Source: Pseudomonadota bacterium (lineage in GTDB: Bacteria; Pseudomonadota; Gammaproteobacteria; Burkholderiales; JAKAFK01). From it: a DNA stretch of 34,241 nucleotides. Position numbers and translations under genes: made by a program. Positions 8,324-17,165 of this stretch are shown piece after piece (the stretch's first letter is position 1; every line of letters begins with the position of its first letter). The stretch covers positions 1 to 34,241 of the forward strand of contig JAJYKK010000031.1 of assembly GCA_021788645.1 (NCBI GenBank). The letters run 5' to 3'. The notes beneath the pieces are model-generated. The model did not search any database. It had not been told where the DNA came from and was given only the letters and a program-made list of their open reading frames with translations.

Positions 8324-9362
8324 CACGGCGCGCCTGATCGACAGCGGGCGGGACGTTCGGGCGGTGCCTGCGCGATGGATCGATCTGGGGCATGTGGCTC
8401 CCTCAAGCTTCCACGCAACCTATGCCGGCCTGGCCGCGGCCCAGCCAGACGGGGCGCCGCCGATCGTCGTATGGGCACGGGTGGCGCCCCATATTTCATT
8501 GGGGCGCCACCAGGATGCGGGCGCCGAGCTCAAGTGCCCGCTGGCCGTGCCCGTGGTTCGCCGTCCCCTGGGCGGGGGCGCGGCCTGGATCGACGAGTCG
8601 CAGCATTGCTACGTGCTGATCATGCCCCTGGCGCGGCTCAAGGGGCGTCCAAGCGAGTGGTTCGGGTGGGGCTTGGCGCCTGCCGTGCGGACCTATGCGG
8701 CGTTTGGGCTCAATGTCGTGCGCGACGGCCAGGATCTCAGCCTTTCGGGGCGGAAGCTCGCAGGCAGCGGGGCCGCGACGATCGGCACCTGCGCCGTGCT
8801 GGGATCAAGCTTCCTCTTGCGCTTCCCGGTTGAGCGCTTCGCGGCGTGCATCGCCGCGCCCTCTCAGGCGTTTACCGCGTGGCTCGTCCGTGCCCTGCGC
8901 GACTGCCTGACCGACTGGGAAAGCCATCTGCCGGCGCCGTCCGAGGAGGCCCTGCGCCAGGCGTTCCGGCAGGCCCTGGCGGAGACGCTCGGCTGGACGC
9001 TTGTTGAGGATGCGGTGAGCCCCGCCGAAGCGCACGCCATCGCCCAAGGGTGCGGCGAATGGGAGGCAGGGGAGCAAGGCCCGCGCGCGCGACGGGTGCC
9101 CTACGGGATCAAGGTGAAGAGGGACGTTTTCTTGACGGAGCGCCATGTGGGGGATCGTTTCGCGCGCGTGCTGACCCGTTCCGGCCGGTTCGAGGCCGTC
9201 GCCTTGTCCGCCGGGCTTCCCGAGGCCGCCGATGTGCTCCTTCGCGCCTGCCCGCCGGCGTTCGACGCCTTGCGCCGCTCCCTGGCCGGCTTCGTGCCCC
9301 GGGAAGAGGCCGCAAGCTGGGCGCGGCTCATTCTTGAGACCGCCTGCTTCCATTCGGACTGA
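8310..9362 (+). CDS. Divergent LplA-family lipoate-protein ligase
   Basis: This 350-residue member of the BPL/LplA/LipB ligase family would attach lipoate or octanoate to a lysine of a carrier protein. Visible motifs are HISLGRHQDA (61-70), RRPLGGG (84-90) and GRKLAGSG (147-154), with K149 at the conserved catalytic lysine. The motifs depart from E. coli LplA: WIDE replaces the usual YHD-type sequence after GGG, and VLGSSFLL replaces the LQHGTLL-type sequence. A long C-terminal part resembles the accessory domain of bipartite ligases. Sulfur oxidizers carry a dedicated ligase, sLpl(AB), for the lipoate-binding protein of the sHdr pathway; this gene may be it (inference). The start at 8310 overlaps the preceding gene; GTG at 8316 is an alternative. 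The next gene starts 4 bp after the stop. Confidence 0.82.
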   Translation: MGVADTARLIDSGRDVRAVPARWIDLGHVAPSSFHATYAGLAAAQPDGAPPIVVWARVAPHISLGRHQDAGAELKCPLAVPVVRRPLGGGAAWIDESQHCYVLIMPLARLKGRPSEWFGWGLAPAVRTYAAFGLNVVRDGQDLSLSGRKLAGSGAATIGTCAVLGSSFLLRFPVERFAACIAAPSQAFTAWLVRALRDCLTDWESHLPAPSEEALRQAFRQALAETLGWTLVEDAVSPAEAHAIAQGCGEWEAGEQGPRARRVPYGIKVKRDVFLTERHVGDRFARVLTRSGRFEAVALSAGLPEAADVLLRACPPAFDALRRSLAGFVPREEAASWARLILETACFHSD

Positions 9363-9366
9363 CGTC

Positions 9367-9765
9367 ATGGCCGCGCCCACCATTGCCTCCCGCCTCAAGC
9401 GCCGATTCGTCGTGATGACGAGCGACGACAGGCTGCTCGATCGATTGAAAGGCGAGCTTCCCGCCGCCTGGGAGATGGTCGCGACGCGGGATCTGGAGAC
9501 GCTGGGCGACTATCAGGACATCCTCCTTTTTCGTTTTCTATTCCTCGACCTGGACGAGCAAGCGGCATTCGATCCGCTGGATATCGTCGACACGGTGCGA
9601 CGGGAACACATGCTTAACCTGCCCATTTTCTGTTTCGGCGGAAGTGAGGCCTTGCGCGACGCGGCGAGGCTTGCGAGAGCGGACCGCTTCTTCGAGCGCG
9701 ACGAGGTCACGGGGAAGGTGCGCCTGTTCTGCGCCCAATACCGCTGGGGCGAAGAGGCGGACTAA
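9367..9765 (+). CDS. Receiver-like (CheY-fold) protein lacking the conserved lysine
   Basis: This 132-residue single-domain protein has the strand pattern of a response-regulator receiver: FVVMTSDD with an acidic pair after strand 1, LFLDLDE with candidate phospho-acceptor aspartates after strand 3, LPIFCFGG as strand 4, and ADRFFERDE at strand 5. The usual strand-5 lysine is replaced (FFER rather than a YLxK-type sequence), so it may be a pseudo-receiver that is not switched by ordinary phosphorylation. It begins 4 bp after the lipoate ligase stop and must be in the same operon, which points to a role in control of, or complex formation by, the lipoylation machinery. The family assignment is by fold pattern only. 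Confidence 0.6.
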   Translation: MAAPTIASRLKRRFVVMTSDDRLLDRLKGELPAAWEMVATRDLETLGDYQDILLFRFLFLDLDEQAAFDPLDIVDTVRREHMLNLPIFCFGGSEALRDAARLARADRFFERDEVTGKVRLFCAQYRWGEEAD

Positions 9766-9832
9766 GCGGCAAGCGTCGGCGTGGCCCGCCGCGGTCGAAG
9801 TCCCGGCGGTTGCGCGACGGTGGCATGGCGCA

Positions 9833-9846
9833 TTACGGCACCGTAA
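9833..9846. promoter_or_regulatory. Short palindrome upstream of the diguanylate cyclase gene
   Basis: TTACGG and CCGTAA form a perfect 6+6 bp inverted repeat with a 2-bp spacer, 83 bp before the cyclase start at 9929. It could be an operator. No promoter with a good -35/-10 pair is evident next to it; TACGAT about 35 bp further on is the best -10-like element. Confidence 0.3.
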
Positions 9847-9928
9847 CTCCCTGATGCAAGGCCTTGTGCTACGATCCCTCGAAACGCGTTCATCATCAGC
9901 ATGGACCACGAAGAGAGGCTTTGGCGCC

Positions 9929-11995
9929 ATGACGAGCGTGCTGGGAGATTTCGGGGGCAAGGCCTTGTTGCGGTTCGCAACGCGCTACGGACCGCTTCTC
10001 CTGACGCCGGTTCTCGTGCTGGTCATGGGCATGACCATCGCCCGCCTGCATGACCGGACGAACCAGGCATCGTCTGAACTCCTGCTGCTCGCGCGCAGTG
10101 CGGCCAGGGAAGAGGAGGGGGGCCTCGCGCGCGGGTACCGCCTGTTGACCCTGATCGGCGCGCCGGCCCTTTCCGAGCCCACTCCCCGTCGATGCGCCCG
10201 TTTCCTGTCGCGGGAATTGGATCGGTTTCATACCTACGCGAATTTCGGCGTGCTCAGCCGAGGCCGCATCTTCTGCACCGCTTACCCTGTGATTGCCTCG
10301 CTCGCCCCGCAGATTGCGGCGCGAGCGGCCTCAAGGCATCCCTGGGCCTTCCTGGGCGGCGGCGCCGGGCCGCAGACGCTCGTTTTCGGGCTGCCTCTCC
10401 GGGCATCCGGCGGAACGTCGACCGGATGCATATTCGGGACCCTGGACATGAGCGGCCCGCGGGCTCGACTCGCAGAGCGGCTGGGCGGGGGACCGGTGTC
10501 GCTGGCGCTTGTCTCGGACGAGACGCCACATGGCCTCAATGGGCGCATGCCGGCGTTGCCCGATCGCGGGGCGGATCGGGCTTCTCTCGTGCGCGTGGCC
10601 GTGCCGCATCGCCGCGACTGGCTTTTTGCGCTGGCCCCGATGCTGGGGGTGCCGCTGCCCGGGCTTTCTCTTGCCATAGGCATCCCGGCGCCCCCGGGCC
10701 TCCTGCAAACCGAGCTCGGGCTGGCGCTGGAAAGCGTCCTGCTCGGTTTGGCGCTCGGGGCCTGGGTCGCCGCCGGAGGCATTCCCGCGGCGCGCGCCTG
10801 GTTCTTGCGCGCCCGTGGGCGCGGGCCGCGCCTGGCGATCCGGACGCGGCGCGCCCTCAGGAGGCTCCGGCGGTTCCGGTTGCTCAAGTCTCGGCCGACG
10901 CCAGCCGATCTCCGGCGCGCGAACCGCACGCTGCAGCGCGTTCTCAAGGAAGCCCGCCGCGGCGCGCGTGAAGCCCAGGCCCTCAGTGCCGTGAGCGAAC
11001 TGTTCCAGAGCGCGGCGCACTATCGAGACGTGGGGGAGATCGTCGCGCAGGCGGCGGGCCGCCTTGTGCCGGCCGCCCGAGGGGGCGCGCTATTCATGCT
11101 GGCGACGGGGGCTCGGCGCTTCCAGCTCGTCAGCCGCTGGGGCCATGCCGACGACCCGCATCGGTCTTGTGCGCCCAGCGAGTGTGGGGCGATGCGCTGC
11201 GGACGCACGTACTTCGCGGAAGAAGGCAGTGCCCCCTGCTGCCGCGAGCCGGGGCGGGGTGCGCCGCGTCATTTCCTCTGCGTGCCACTGGTGGCGGATG
11301 GTCAGCCGATCGGCGTGCTGCACATCGCGTGTGCGCAGCCTTCCGGGCTGAAGGGAAGCCGCGAGCGCATCCGGCGCGCCAGCCAGAAGATGGCCGAGGC
11401 GCTGGCCGTGCGTACCGCGCTCGCGCTGGCGAACATCCGCCTTCGCGAGGCATGGCGCATGCGTTCCTATGTCGATGTCCTGACCGGTCTGTACAACCGG
11501 CGCTTTCTCGAGGAGACGCTGGCGAGCTATGAGCGTCGCACGCTGCGGGATCGGTCGGTCATCGGCGTGATCCTCATCGATATCGACCATTTCAAACGAT
11601 TCAACGACAACTATGGCCACGACGCGGGCGATGCCCTGCTGCGCGGCTTCGGTAAATTCCTGCGCGAGCAGATCCGCGCCGGCGATCTGGCGTGCCGCTA
11701 TGGCGGAGAGGAATTCATGGTGGTGATGCCCGGCACCGATGCGCGCGCCGCCTTCGATCGCGCGGAAAGGATTCGCCAAGCGGTGGCCGGCCTCCAGGTG
11801 ATGCACGGGACTGCGGCACTCGGGCCCGTGACCGTGTCGATGGGGGTCGCCGCCCTCCCGACCCACGGGCGCAGCTGGCAGGACGTGTTCCGTTGCGCGG
11901 ACAAGGCGCTATACGAGGCCAAGCGCGCGGGACGCAACCAGGTGGCGAGCGCCGTGGACACCGAAAGGGTGGGCGGGCGGCGCTTGGGCGCCTGA
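9929..11995 (+). CDS. Membrane sensor diguanylate cyclase (periplasmic sensor-GAF-GGDEF)
   Basis: This 688-residue protein would make cyclic di-GMP from two GTP. A first membrane helix (about 18-38) and a second (about 262-285) flank a periplasmic sensor of roughly 220 residues that looks PDC/Cache-like. An Arg-rich linker leads to a GAF domain (about 350-505), then a GGDEF domain with a GGEEF active site at 592-596 and an intact RAGD inhibitory I-site at 583-586, so it should be active and feedback-inhibited. The GAF domain contains an unusual Cys cluster (C414, C419, C424, C437, C438) that could bind a metal or sense redox state. The start at 9929 is chosen because it places the first helix properly; AGAGAGG lies about 11 nt upstream. 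Confidence 0.88.
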   Translation: MTSVLGDFGGKALLRFATRYGPLLLTPVLVLVMGMTIARLHDRTNQASSELLLLARSAAREEEGGLARGYRLLTLIGAPALSEPTPRRCARFLSRELDRFHTYANFGVLSRGRIFCTAYPVIASLAPQIAARAASRHPWAFLGGGAGPQTLVFGLPLRASGGTSTGCIFGTLDMSGPRARLAERLGGGPVSLALVSDETPHGLNGRMPALPDRGADRASLVRVAVPHRRDWLFALAPMLGVPLPGLSLAIGIPAPPGLLQTELGLALESVLLGLALGAWVAAGGIPAARAWFLRARGRGPRLAIRTRRALRRLRRFRLLKSRPTPADLRRANRTLQRVLKEARRGAREAQALSAVSELFQSAAHYRDVGEIVAQAAGRLVPAARGGALFMLATGARRFQLVSRWGHADDPHRSCAPSECGAMRCGRTYFAEEGSAPCCREPGRGAPRHFLCVPLVADGQPIGVLHIACAQPSGLKGSRERIRRASQKMAEALAVRTALALANIRLREAWRMRSYVDVLTGLYNRRFLEETLASYERRTLRDRSVIGVILIDIDHFKRFNDNYGHDAGDALLRGFGKFLREQIRAGDLACRYGGEEFMVVMPGTDARAAFDRAERIRQAVAGLQVMHGTAALGPVTVSMGVAALPTHGRSWQDVFRCADKALYEAKRAGRNQVASAVDTERVGGRRLGA

Positions 11996-11997
11996 GC

Positions 11998-14733
11998 TTA
12001 CGCGAGCCTTGCCAGTTGGGCCTGCAGCTTCTCGATCGTGCTGCCGAAATCCTGCAGGCGCTTGCGCTCCTGCTCGACGACCGCAGCCGGCGCCTTGTCG
12101 ACGAAACGGGGATTGGCGAGCTTGGCGGCCGCTTTGGCGAGTTCCTGGCCCAGCCGGTCGATTTCCTTGGAAAGACGGACCCTCTCGGCATCGCGGTCGA
12201 TCTCGATCTTGAGCATGAGCTTGAGGTCTCTGACGATGGCGATCGGTGCATCGTCCTGGGGCAATTCCTGCGCGTGAACGACGACCTCGGAAAGCCTGCA
12301 CAGGGCCTTGAGGTATGGCGTGAACGTGCGTAGCGCCTCGGCATTGCCCACGGCGTGAAGCGGCACCGCCTTGGCCGGCGTGAGTCCCATCTGGGAGCGC
12401 AGTCCGCGCGCCGCGTTGACGATCTCCTTCATGAGCGCCACCTGGCCCTCCGCGTCTTCATCCAGGCGGGCCGGCTGCGGCGCGGGGTAAGGCTGGAGCA
12501 TGATGCTCTCGCCCTGGGCGCCGGCCAGGGGCGCCACCTTCTGCCAGAGTTCCTCGGTGATGAAGGGCATCAGCGGATGGGCCAGGCGCAGGACCGTTTC
12601 CAGCACGTCGATGAGGACGCGGCGGGTCGTGCGCGCCGCGTCCTCGCTTCCTTGGGCGATCTGAACCTTGGCGGCTTCGAGATACCAGTCGCAATATTCG
12701 TCCCAGACGAATTCGTAGAGGGCACGCGCCGCAAGATCGAAGCGGTACGCGTCGAAGTGCTCGGCGACCTCGGCCACCGCGCGCTCCAGGCGGCTTCGGA
12801 TCCAGCGGTCCGTTTCGGAAAGGCATGCCGGCTCGGCGGGCGCCATGGGCTGGTTCTGGACGTTCATGAGCACGAAGCGGGTTGCGTTCCAGAGCTTGTT
12901 GCAGAAATTGCGGTAGCCTTCGCAGCGTGCAAGGTCGAACTTGATGTCCCGTCCATGGGTGGCAAGGCTTGCGAAGGTAAAGCGCAGCGCATCGGTTCCG
13001 AACGCCGGAATGCCATGGGGGAAATGCTTGCGCGTGGCCTCGGCGATGGTCTGGGCGTGCGCCGGATTCATCAGATTCGAGGTGCGCTTGCGGATCAGCG
13101 GTTCGAGCGCGATGCCGTCGATGAGGTCCAGCGGGTCGAGCACGTTGCCCTTGGACTTGCTCATCTTCTGGCCTTCGGCATCGCGCACCAGTCCATGCAC
13201 GTAGACCTTGCGGAAGGGGACCTTGCCGGTGAAGTGGAGGCCCATCATCACCATGCGGGCAACCCAGAAGAAGATGATGTCGAAGCCTGTCACGAGGACG
13301 CTGGTCGGCAGGAACGTGGCCAGGTCCTCGCTGACCGCGGGCCACCCCAGCGTCGAGAAGGGCCAAAGCGCGGAGCTGAACCAGGTGTCGAGCACGTCCT
13401 CGTCTTGCGTGAGCGACTTGCCACCGGCCATGGTGTGCGCTTCCGCCGCACTCCGCGCGACATACACGTTTCCGTCCTCGTCATACCAGGCGGGGATGCG
13501 GTGCCCCCACCAGAGCTGTCGGGAGATGCACCAGTCCTGGATGTCGGACAGCCACTGGCGGTAGGTTGTGCCCCAGTTTTCCGGGACGAAGGCGAGTTCC
13601 CCCTGATCGAGCGCCGCGAGGGCAGGGCGCGCGAGCGCTTCCATGGCCACGTACCACTGGTCGGTGAGCATCGGCTCGATGATGGTGTGTGTGCGGTCGC
13701 CGCGCGGAACCATCAGCTTATGGGGCTTGGCGGCCGCCAGGCTGCCTTGCGCCTGCAAATCGTCGAGAATCCGCCGGCGCGCCTCGCTGCGCTCGAGCCC
13801 TTGGTACTCGGCCGGGGCGAATTCGTTCAGGTGCGCGTCCAGGGTAAAGATGTTGATGGGCACCAGGTGATGGCGCAGGCCCACCTGGTAGTCGTTGAAG
13901 TCGTGGGCGGGCGTGATCTTCACGCAGCCGGTGCCGAAGCTCGGGTCGACGTACTCGTCGCCGATGATCGGGATGGTGCGTTCGCACAGCGGCAGGCGGA
14001 CGTGCCGGCCGATGAGGTGGCGGTAGCGTGCATCGTCCGGGTGGACGGCAACGGCGACATCTCCCAGCAGGGTCTCCGGGCGGGTGGTGGCGACTTCAAG
14101 GTAGCCTTCGCCTTCCTCCAGGGGATAGCGGATATGCCAGAGGAAGCCCTCTTCTTCCTGCGAGACCACTTCCAGGTCGGAGACGGCCGTCTGGAGGACG
14201 GGATCCCAGTTGACGAGGCGCTTCCCGCGATAGATGAGGCCTTGTTCATAGAGGCGCACGAACACTTCCACGACGGCGCGCGACAAGCCGTCGTCGAGCG
14301 TGAATCGTTCGCGAGACCAGTCGCAGGACGCGCCCAGGCGGCGCATTTGACGGGTGATCGTTGAGCCCGATTCCTCCTTCCAGGACCAGACTCGGCGCAC
14401 GAAGGCCTCGCGCCCGAGCGTCCGGCGGGAGAGATGCTCCTGCTCGAGTTGCCGTTCCACGACCAATTGCGTCGCGATGCCCGCATGGTCCGTTCCAGGC
14501 TGCCACAGGGTGCGCAATCCCCGCATGCGATGCAGGCGCACGAGGCAATCCATCAGCGTGTCCTGGAAGGCATGGCCCATGTGCAAGGTGCCGGTGACGT
14601 TGGGGGGCGGCAGCATGATGCAGTACGGGGCGGCACCGGCTTGTCCGGCCGGCTTGAAGTATCCGCGCGCCTCCCAGATCGGGTACCAGCGCTTTTCTAT
14701 TTCGTGCGGTTCGAAGCTCTTTGCAAGTTCCAT
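11998..14733 (-). CDS. valS: Valyl-tRNA synthetase
   Basis: This class I aminoacyl-tRNA synthetase of 911 residues charges tRNA-Val. It shows the HIGH-type motif as [13 protein letters not shown] (42-54), the [10 protein letters not shown] segment (80-89), an editing domain with [10 protein letters not shown] (216-225), and KMSKS at 523-527. The C-terminal arm is a charged coiled coil typical of ValRS. It is slightly shorter than E. coli ValRS (951). The start at 14733 matches the family N-terminus; longer in-frame extension upstream has low-complexity shadow-like composition. A TATAAT box 101-106 bp upstream on the same strand probably belongs to its promoter. It is convergent with the cyclase gene, with only 2 bp between stops. 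Confidence 0.98.
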   Translation of the reverse strand: MELAKSFEPHEIEKRWYPIWEARGYFKPAGQAGAAPYCIMLPPPNVTGTLHMGHAFQDTLMDCLVRLHRMRGLRTLWQPGTDHAGIATQLVVERQLEQEHLSRRTLGREAFVRRVWSWKEESGSTITRQMRRLGASCDWSRERFTLDDGLSRAVVEVFVRLYEQGLIYRGKRLVNWDPVLQTAVSDLEVVSQEEEGFLWHIRYPLEEGEGYLEVATTRPETLLGDVAVAVHPDDARYRHLIGRHVRLPLCERTIPIIGDEYVDPSFGTGCVKITPAHDFNDYQVGLRHHLVPINIFTLDAHLNEFAPAEYQGLERSEARRRILDDLQAQGSLAAAKPHKLMVPRGDRTHTIIEPMLTDQWYVAMEALARPALAALDQGELAFVPENWGTTYRQWLSDIQDWCISRQLWWGHRIPAWYDEDGNVYVARSAAEAHTMAGGKSLTQDEDVLDTWFSSALWPFSTLGWPAVSEDLATFLPTSVLVTGFDIIFFWVARMVMMGLHFTGKVPFRKVYVHGLVRDAEGQKMSKSKGNVLDPLDLIDGIALEPLIRKRTSNLMNPAHAQTIAEATRKHFPHGIPAFGTDALRFTFASLATHGRDIKFDLARCEGYRNFCNKLWNATRFVLMNVQNQPMAPAEPACLSETDRWIRSRLERAVAEVAEHFDAYRFDLAARALYEFVWDEYCDWYLEAAKVQIAQGSEDAARTTRRVLIDVLETVLRLAHPLMPFITEELWQKVAPLAGAQGESIMLQPYPAPQPARLDEDAEGQVALMKEIVNAARGLRSQMGLTPAKAVPLHAVGNAEALRTFTPYLKALCRLSEVVVHAQELPQDDAPIAIVRDLKLMLKIEIDRDAERVRLSKEIDRLGQELAKAAAKLANPRFVDKAPAAVVEQERKRLQDFGSTIEKLQAQLARLA

Positions 14734-14833
14734 GTCGGGCTTGGGGGTTGGGTTAATTCGGCGAAGGCGGCGCAGCCGATGGCCGTCGGCGCCCGCTGGC
14801 CTGGAGGCCGTGGCGTCGGCCAATGAGGGGGAA

Positions 14834-14839
14834 ATTATA
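14834..14839 (-). promoter_or_regulatory. Predicted -10 box of the valS promoter
   Basis: A perfect TATAAT on the minus strand lies about 100 bp before the valS start, within the 260-bp gap to the V4R-like gene. No good -35 is seen at the right spacing. A leader of about 94 nt would result. Confidence 0.45.
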
Positions 14840-14993
14840 GTCTTCAATGCCGCCGAAGGCCATGCATTCGGCGCTACCGCGCGGCGCACGGCCGGATCCC
14901 GTCCTCGCCGGCCCGACGACGCCGGCCCGGGGCAGGCCACCCCGCGCCGCTACGATTCCCGCAAGCGCGCGGGCGGCATGGCCCCGGCGGCGC

Positions 14994-16187
14994 TCATTTC
15001 CAGGCGACGATGCGGTCGAAGCCGTCGCCCGCCGCGATCGCATGGGTCTGCTCGACGTTCCAGTAGCCCTGATGCGAATTGAATACGTTGAAGTAGTAAT
15101 CCTGGCTCAGTCCGGGACGCTCCCGTATATCGATCTTCCAGAACAGATGCGCGAGCCCGCGCACGGCGCCCATGGCCAGGAAGGACAATTGCTTCTCGGT
15201 CGCGGCAGGGTGCAGCCGCCGGTAGCCGACGCCTTCGTACGAGTTGTATATCCGAATGATCAGCTCGTGGCCGGGAACGATCCGTTCCACCCGCCACGCG
15301 CCCCACCCCAGGGCATTGATGACGGCCACCATGCCGTGGATCCAGTCGGCCACGTCCTGGCACATCGGGACCACCAGGGCATGGAATTCCGGGCTTTCCA
15401 TGATGCCGCCGAAGGTGTTGAATGCGCACACGTGACCGCACTGGACGAACGCCTCCCGGGCCATTTCGGCGGGGACGCCGGCGTGAACCATGTGCCCGTA
15501 GGTCTGGTAGCTGATGAGGTTGTAGTAGTCGGCGTAGTGGTTGGTGAGCACGACACCGAAGGCCGGGATCAGGCCGTCGCCGCTCTCGCTCGGCGGCCTG
15601 CCGTATAGCGGAAGGGTGGCTACGGTGGCGACGATCCTGTCTTCGTCGACCGGCGTGGATGCGATCTCGCAGCCTTGGAAAGCGAAACGTCCGGGGACCG
15701 GCGTGAACGGCGGCGGGTTGACGAACGGGTTGTCGGGCGCCGACGCGGGTGGACCGAAATCGAACACGTCGGTGCGCGCCTTCATGTGCCGGCAGGCGGT
15801 TTCGCTCGTGGTTCGGCCGGTCATGCCCTGCAGGAAGCCGACATTGAAGAAGCACGATTTCTCGGGCACGCCGAGCAGGTAGGTGGACTGGCCGTAGTGC
15901 GATCCGGGCAATTCGACCTGGTCGGCCGTGACGTCCTTGATGTAGCCGAAACCGCACCAGGTGAACTCGTCGCGCAGGTCCTGGGGCGCGTAGCCGCGCG
16001 TTTTCAGGGCCTGGACGACCTGCGCCGCGCCGTCGCGCAGCAGGCGGCGCGGATCGAAGCCGCCTTCCACGCCGTCGGCAAGCATCACCGTCATCTGCAG
16101 GTGGGCGTTGTAGTGGTTGCAGTGATACACGTGGTTCAGGCCGCCGAGAAAGGCTTGGCCGTGCTGGTATTCGGGGGCTTCCTTCAT
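14994..16187 (-). CDS. Unknown protein resembling two V4R domains
   Basis: This 397-residue soluble protein looks like a tandem duplication. The first half ends with KSCFFNVGFLQGMTGR (110-125) and a SETAC segment, the second with LSFLAMGAVRGLAHLFW and VEQTHAIAAGDGFDRIV. Both resemble the end of V4R (4-vinyl reductase) domains, which bind small hydrophobic ligands and carry C-x-F/G-rich signatures. Each half begins with an NHY-containing segment (24-26, HCNHYNAH; and TNHYADYYN). Several cysteines and histidines (C23, C78, C112, C132) could bind a metal. Specific function is unknown. It is the last gene of a minus-strand set with the tri-repeat protein (21 bp upstream). The start at 16187 is an ATG followed by KEAPEY; the spacing to the upstream gene supports co-transcription. 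Confidence 0.65.
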   Translation of the reverse strand: MKEAPEYQHGQAFLGGLNHVYHCNHYNAHLQMTVMLADGVEGGFDPRRLLRDGAAQVVQALKTRGYAPQDLRDEFTWCGFGYIKDVTADQVELPGSHYGQSTYLLGVPEKSCFFNVGFLQGMTGRTTSETACRHMKARTDVFDFGPPASAPDNPFVNPPPFTPVPGRFAFQGCEIASTPVDEDRIVATVATLPLYGRPPSESGDGLIPAFGVVLTNHYADYYNLISYQTYGHMVHAGVPAEMAREAFVQCGHVCAFNTFGGIMESPEFHALVVPMCQDVADWIHGMVAVINALGWGAWRVERIVPGHELIIRIYNSYEGVGYRRLHPAATEKQLSFLAMGAVRGLAHLFWKIDIRERPGLSQDYYFNVFNSHQGYWNVEQTHAIAAGDGFDRIVAWK

Positions 16188-16208
16188 GTGTCGTCCTCGC
16201 TCCTCGGT

Positions 16209-17165
16209 TTATGTTTTTGTTTTCCTGCCCAGCAGGTCGCCCATGTCCTCGAACATGATCTCAAATTCCTTGCGGATGAGGTTGGCGAATCTGTCGAGTT
16301 GCTCCGGCGTCAGGGTGATCCGCTCGTCGTTCAGGTCCACCTCCAGTTCAAGCTCTGCCGACAGGGCTTCGCGGCAGCGCTTCTTGACCTTGTCCGGCGT
16401 GATCGGGCGGTGCCCGAGATAGGCCCGGCGGGTGATGATGGACAACAGCAGGTTGTTGATGTCCAGTGCGTAATGGCGGGTGTGCATGCCGGGCTCGCCC
16501 TTGGTCTTGATCCCGTGGAGAAGCCGGCCGAGAAAGCGCTTCCCGTCGGTGCCGGCCTCGGCGCCCGGGGCGGCGGAGGCGGGCGCCGCTTCCGCGACCG
16601 CTTGGCACAGGCTGCGCAAGCCGCCCGGGATGACCACGTCGAATTGCTGGGCGACGATCTCGTCGAGCGCGGCAAGGTCGCCGTCGCTCAGGATCAGCTT
16701 GTCCTCTCGGAAGTTCAGGGCGCGACGCCGCATGATGGAGAACTTGATGCCGGTATGCACCGAGATCACGGCCGGCTCCACCGGTTGCAGGCCTTTGGCG
16801 CGACGTTGGCGATTGATCGCGGCGTAGAACTGGAACATGGGAAGAATCCGCGGGGCATCCTCCGCGCCGGTCGCCGTGGGCGCCGAGGCGGCGGCCTTGT
16901 CTTCCCGCGCGTCGCCGTCCAGATGCAGGTCGACGTTGAACAGTTCACCCAGTGCGTGGCACAGGGCGTCGGCGTCGGTCTTTTCCAGATCGATCTCCGT
17001 GCTCTGCAGGTCCATGTACCGCTGTCGGTTGATCGCGAACTTGATGCTGGCGCGGACCGCCATGACCGCCGGCTCGACGCTGGCCAGGCCTTGCTCCTTG
17101 CGGCGCGCGTTGACCTGTTCGAACAGAGTGGGCAGGTTGATGCGGAATGACCTTCCTTGGCTCAT
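16209..17165 (-). CDS. Unknown protein built of three internal repeats
   Basis: This 318-residue cytoplasmic protein consists of three related units. Repeats 1 (about 13-84) and 2 (about 111-182) are clearly alike: each has a basic helix, then GLxxVEPAVxxV, IKFxIxRxR, an acidic strand and an FxVxI ending. Repeat 3 (about 228-305) is diverged but keeps a matching helix, a VDLNDERITL strand and an FEIMF ending. Ala/Pro-rich linkers at 85-106 and 190-206 separate them. I recognise no known family. The start at 17165 has GGAG 8 nt upstream and overlaps the preceding stop in an ATGA, so it is translationally coupled to the 108-residue protein. The Arg/Lys-rich surfaces could bind nucleic acid or an acidic partner (inference only). 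Confidence 0.75.
   Translation of the reverse strand: MSQGRSFRINLPTLFEQVNARRKEQGLASVEPAVMAVRASIKFAINRQRYMDLQSTEIDLEKTDADALCHALGELFNVDLHLDGDAREDKAAASAPTATGAEDAPRILPMFQFYAAINRQRRAKGLQPVEPAVISVHTGIKFSIMRRRALNFREDKLILSDGDLAALDEIVAQQFDVVIPGGLRSLCQAVAEAAPASAAPGAEAGTDGKRFLGRLLHGIKTKGEPGMHTRHYALDINNLLLSIITRRAYLGHRPITPDKVKKRCREALSAELELEVDLNDERITLTPEQLDRFANLIRKEFEIMFEDMGDLLGRKTKT

Noticed and set aside
12355-14364. Open frame of 669 codons on the plus strand
   Set aside because: It is antisense to valS, which has all its motifs; the translation is Arg/Gly/Val-rich low-similarity sequence, typical of GC-rich shadow frames.
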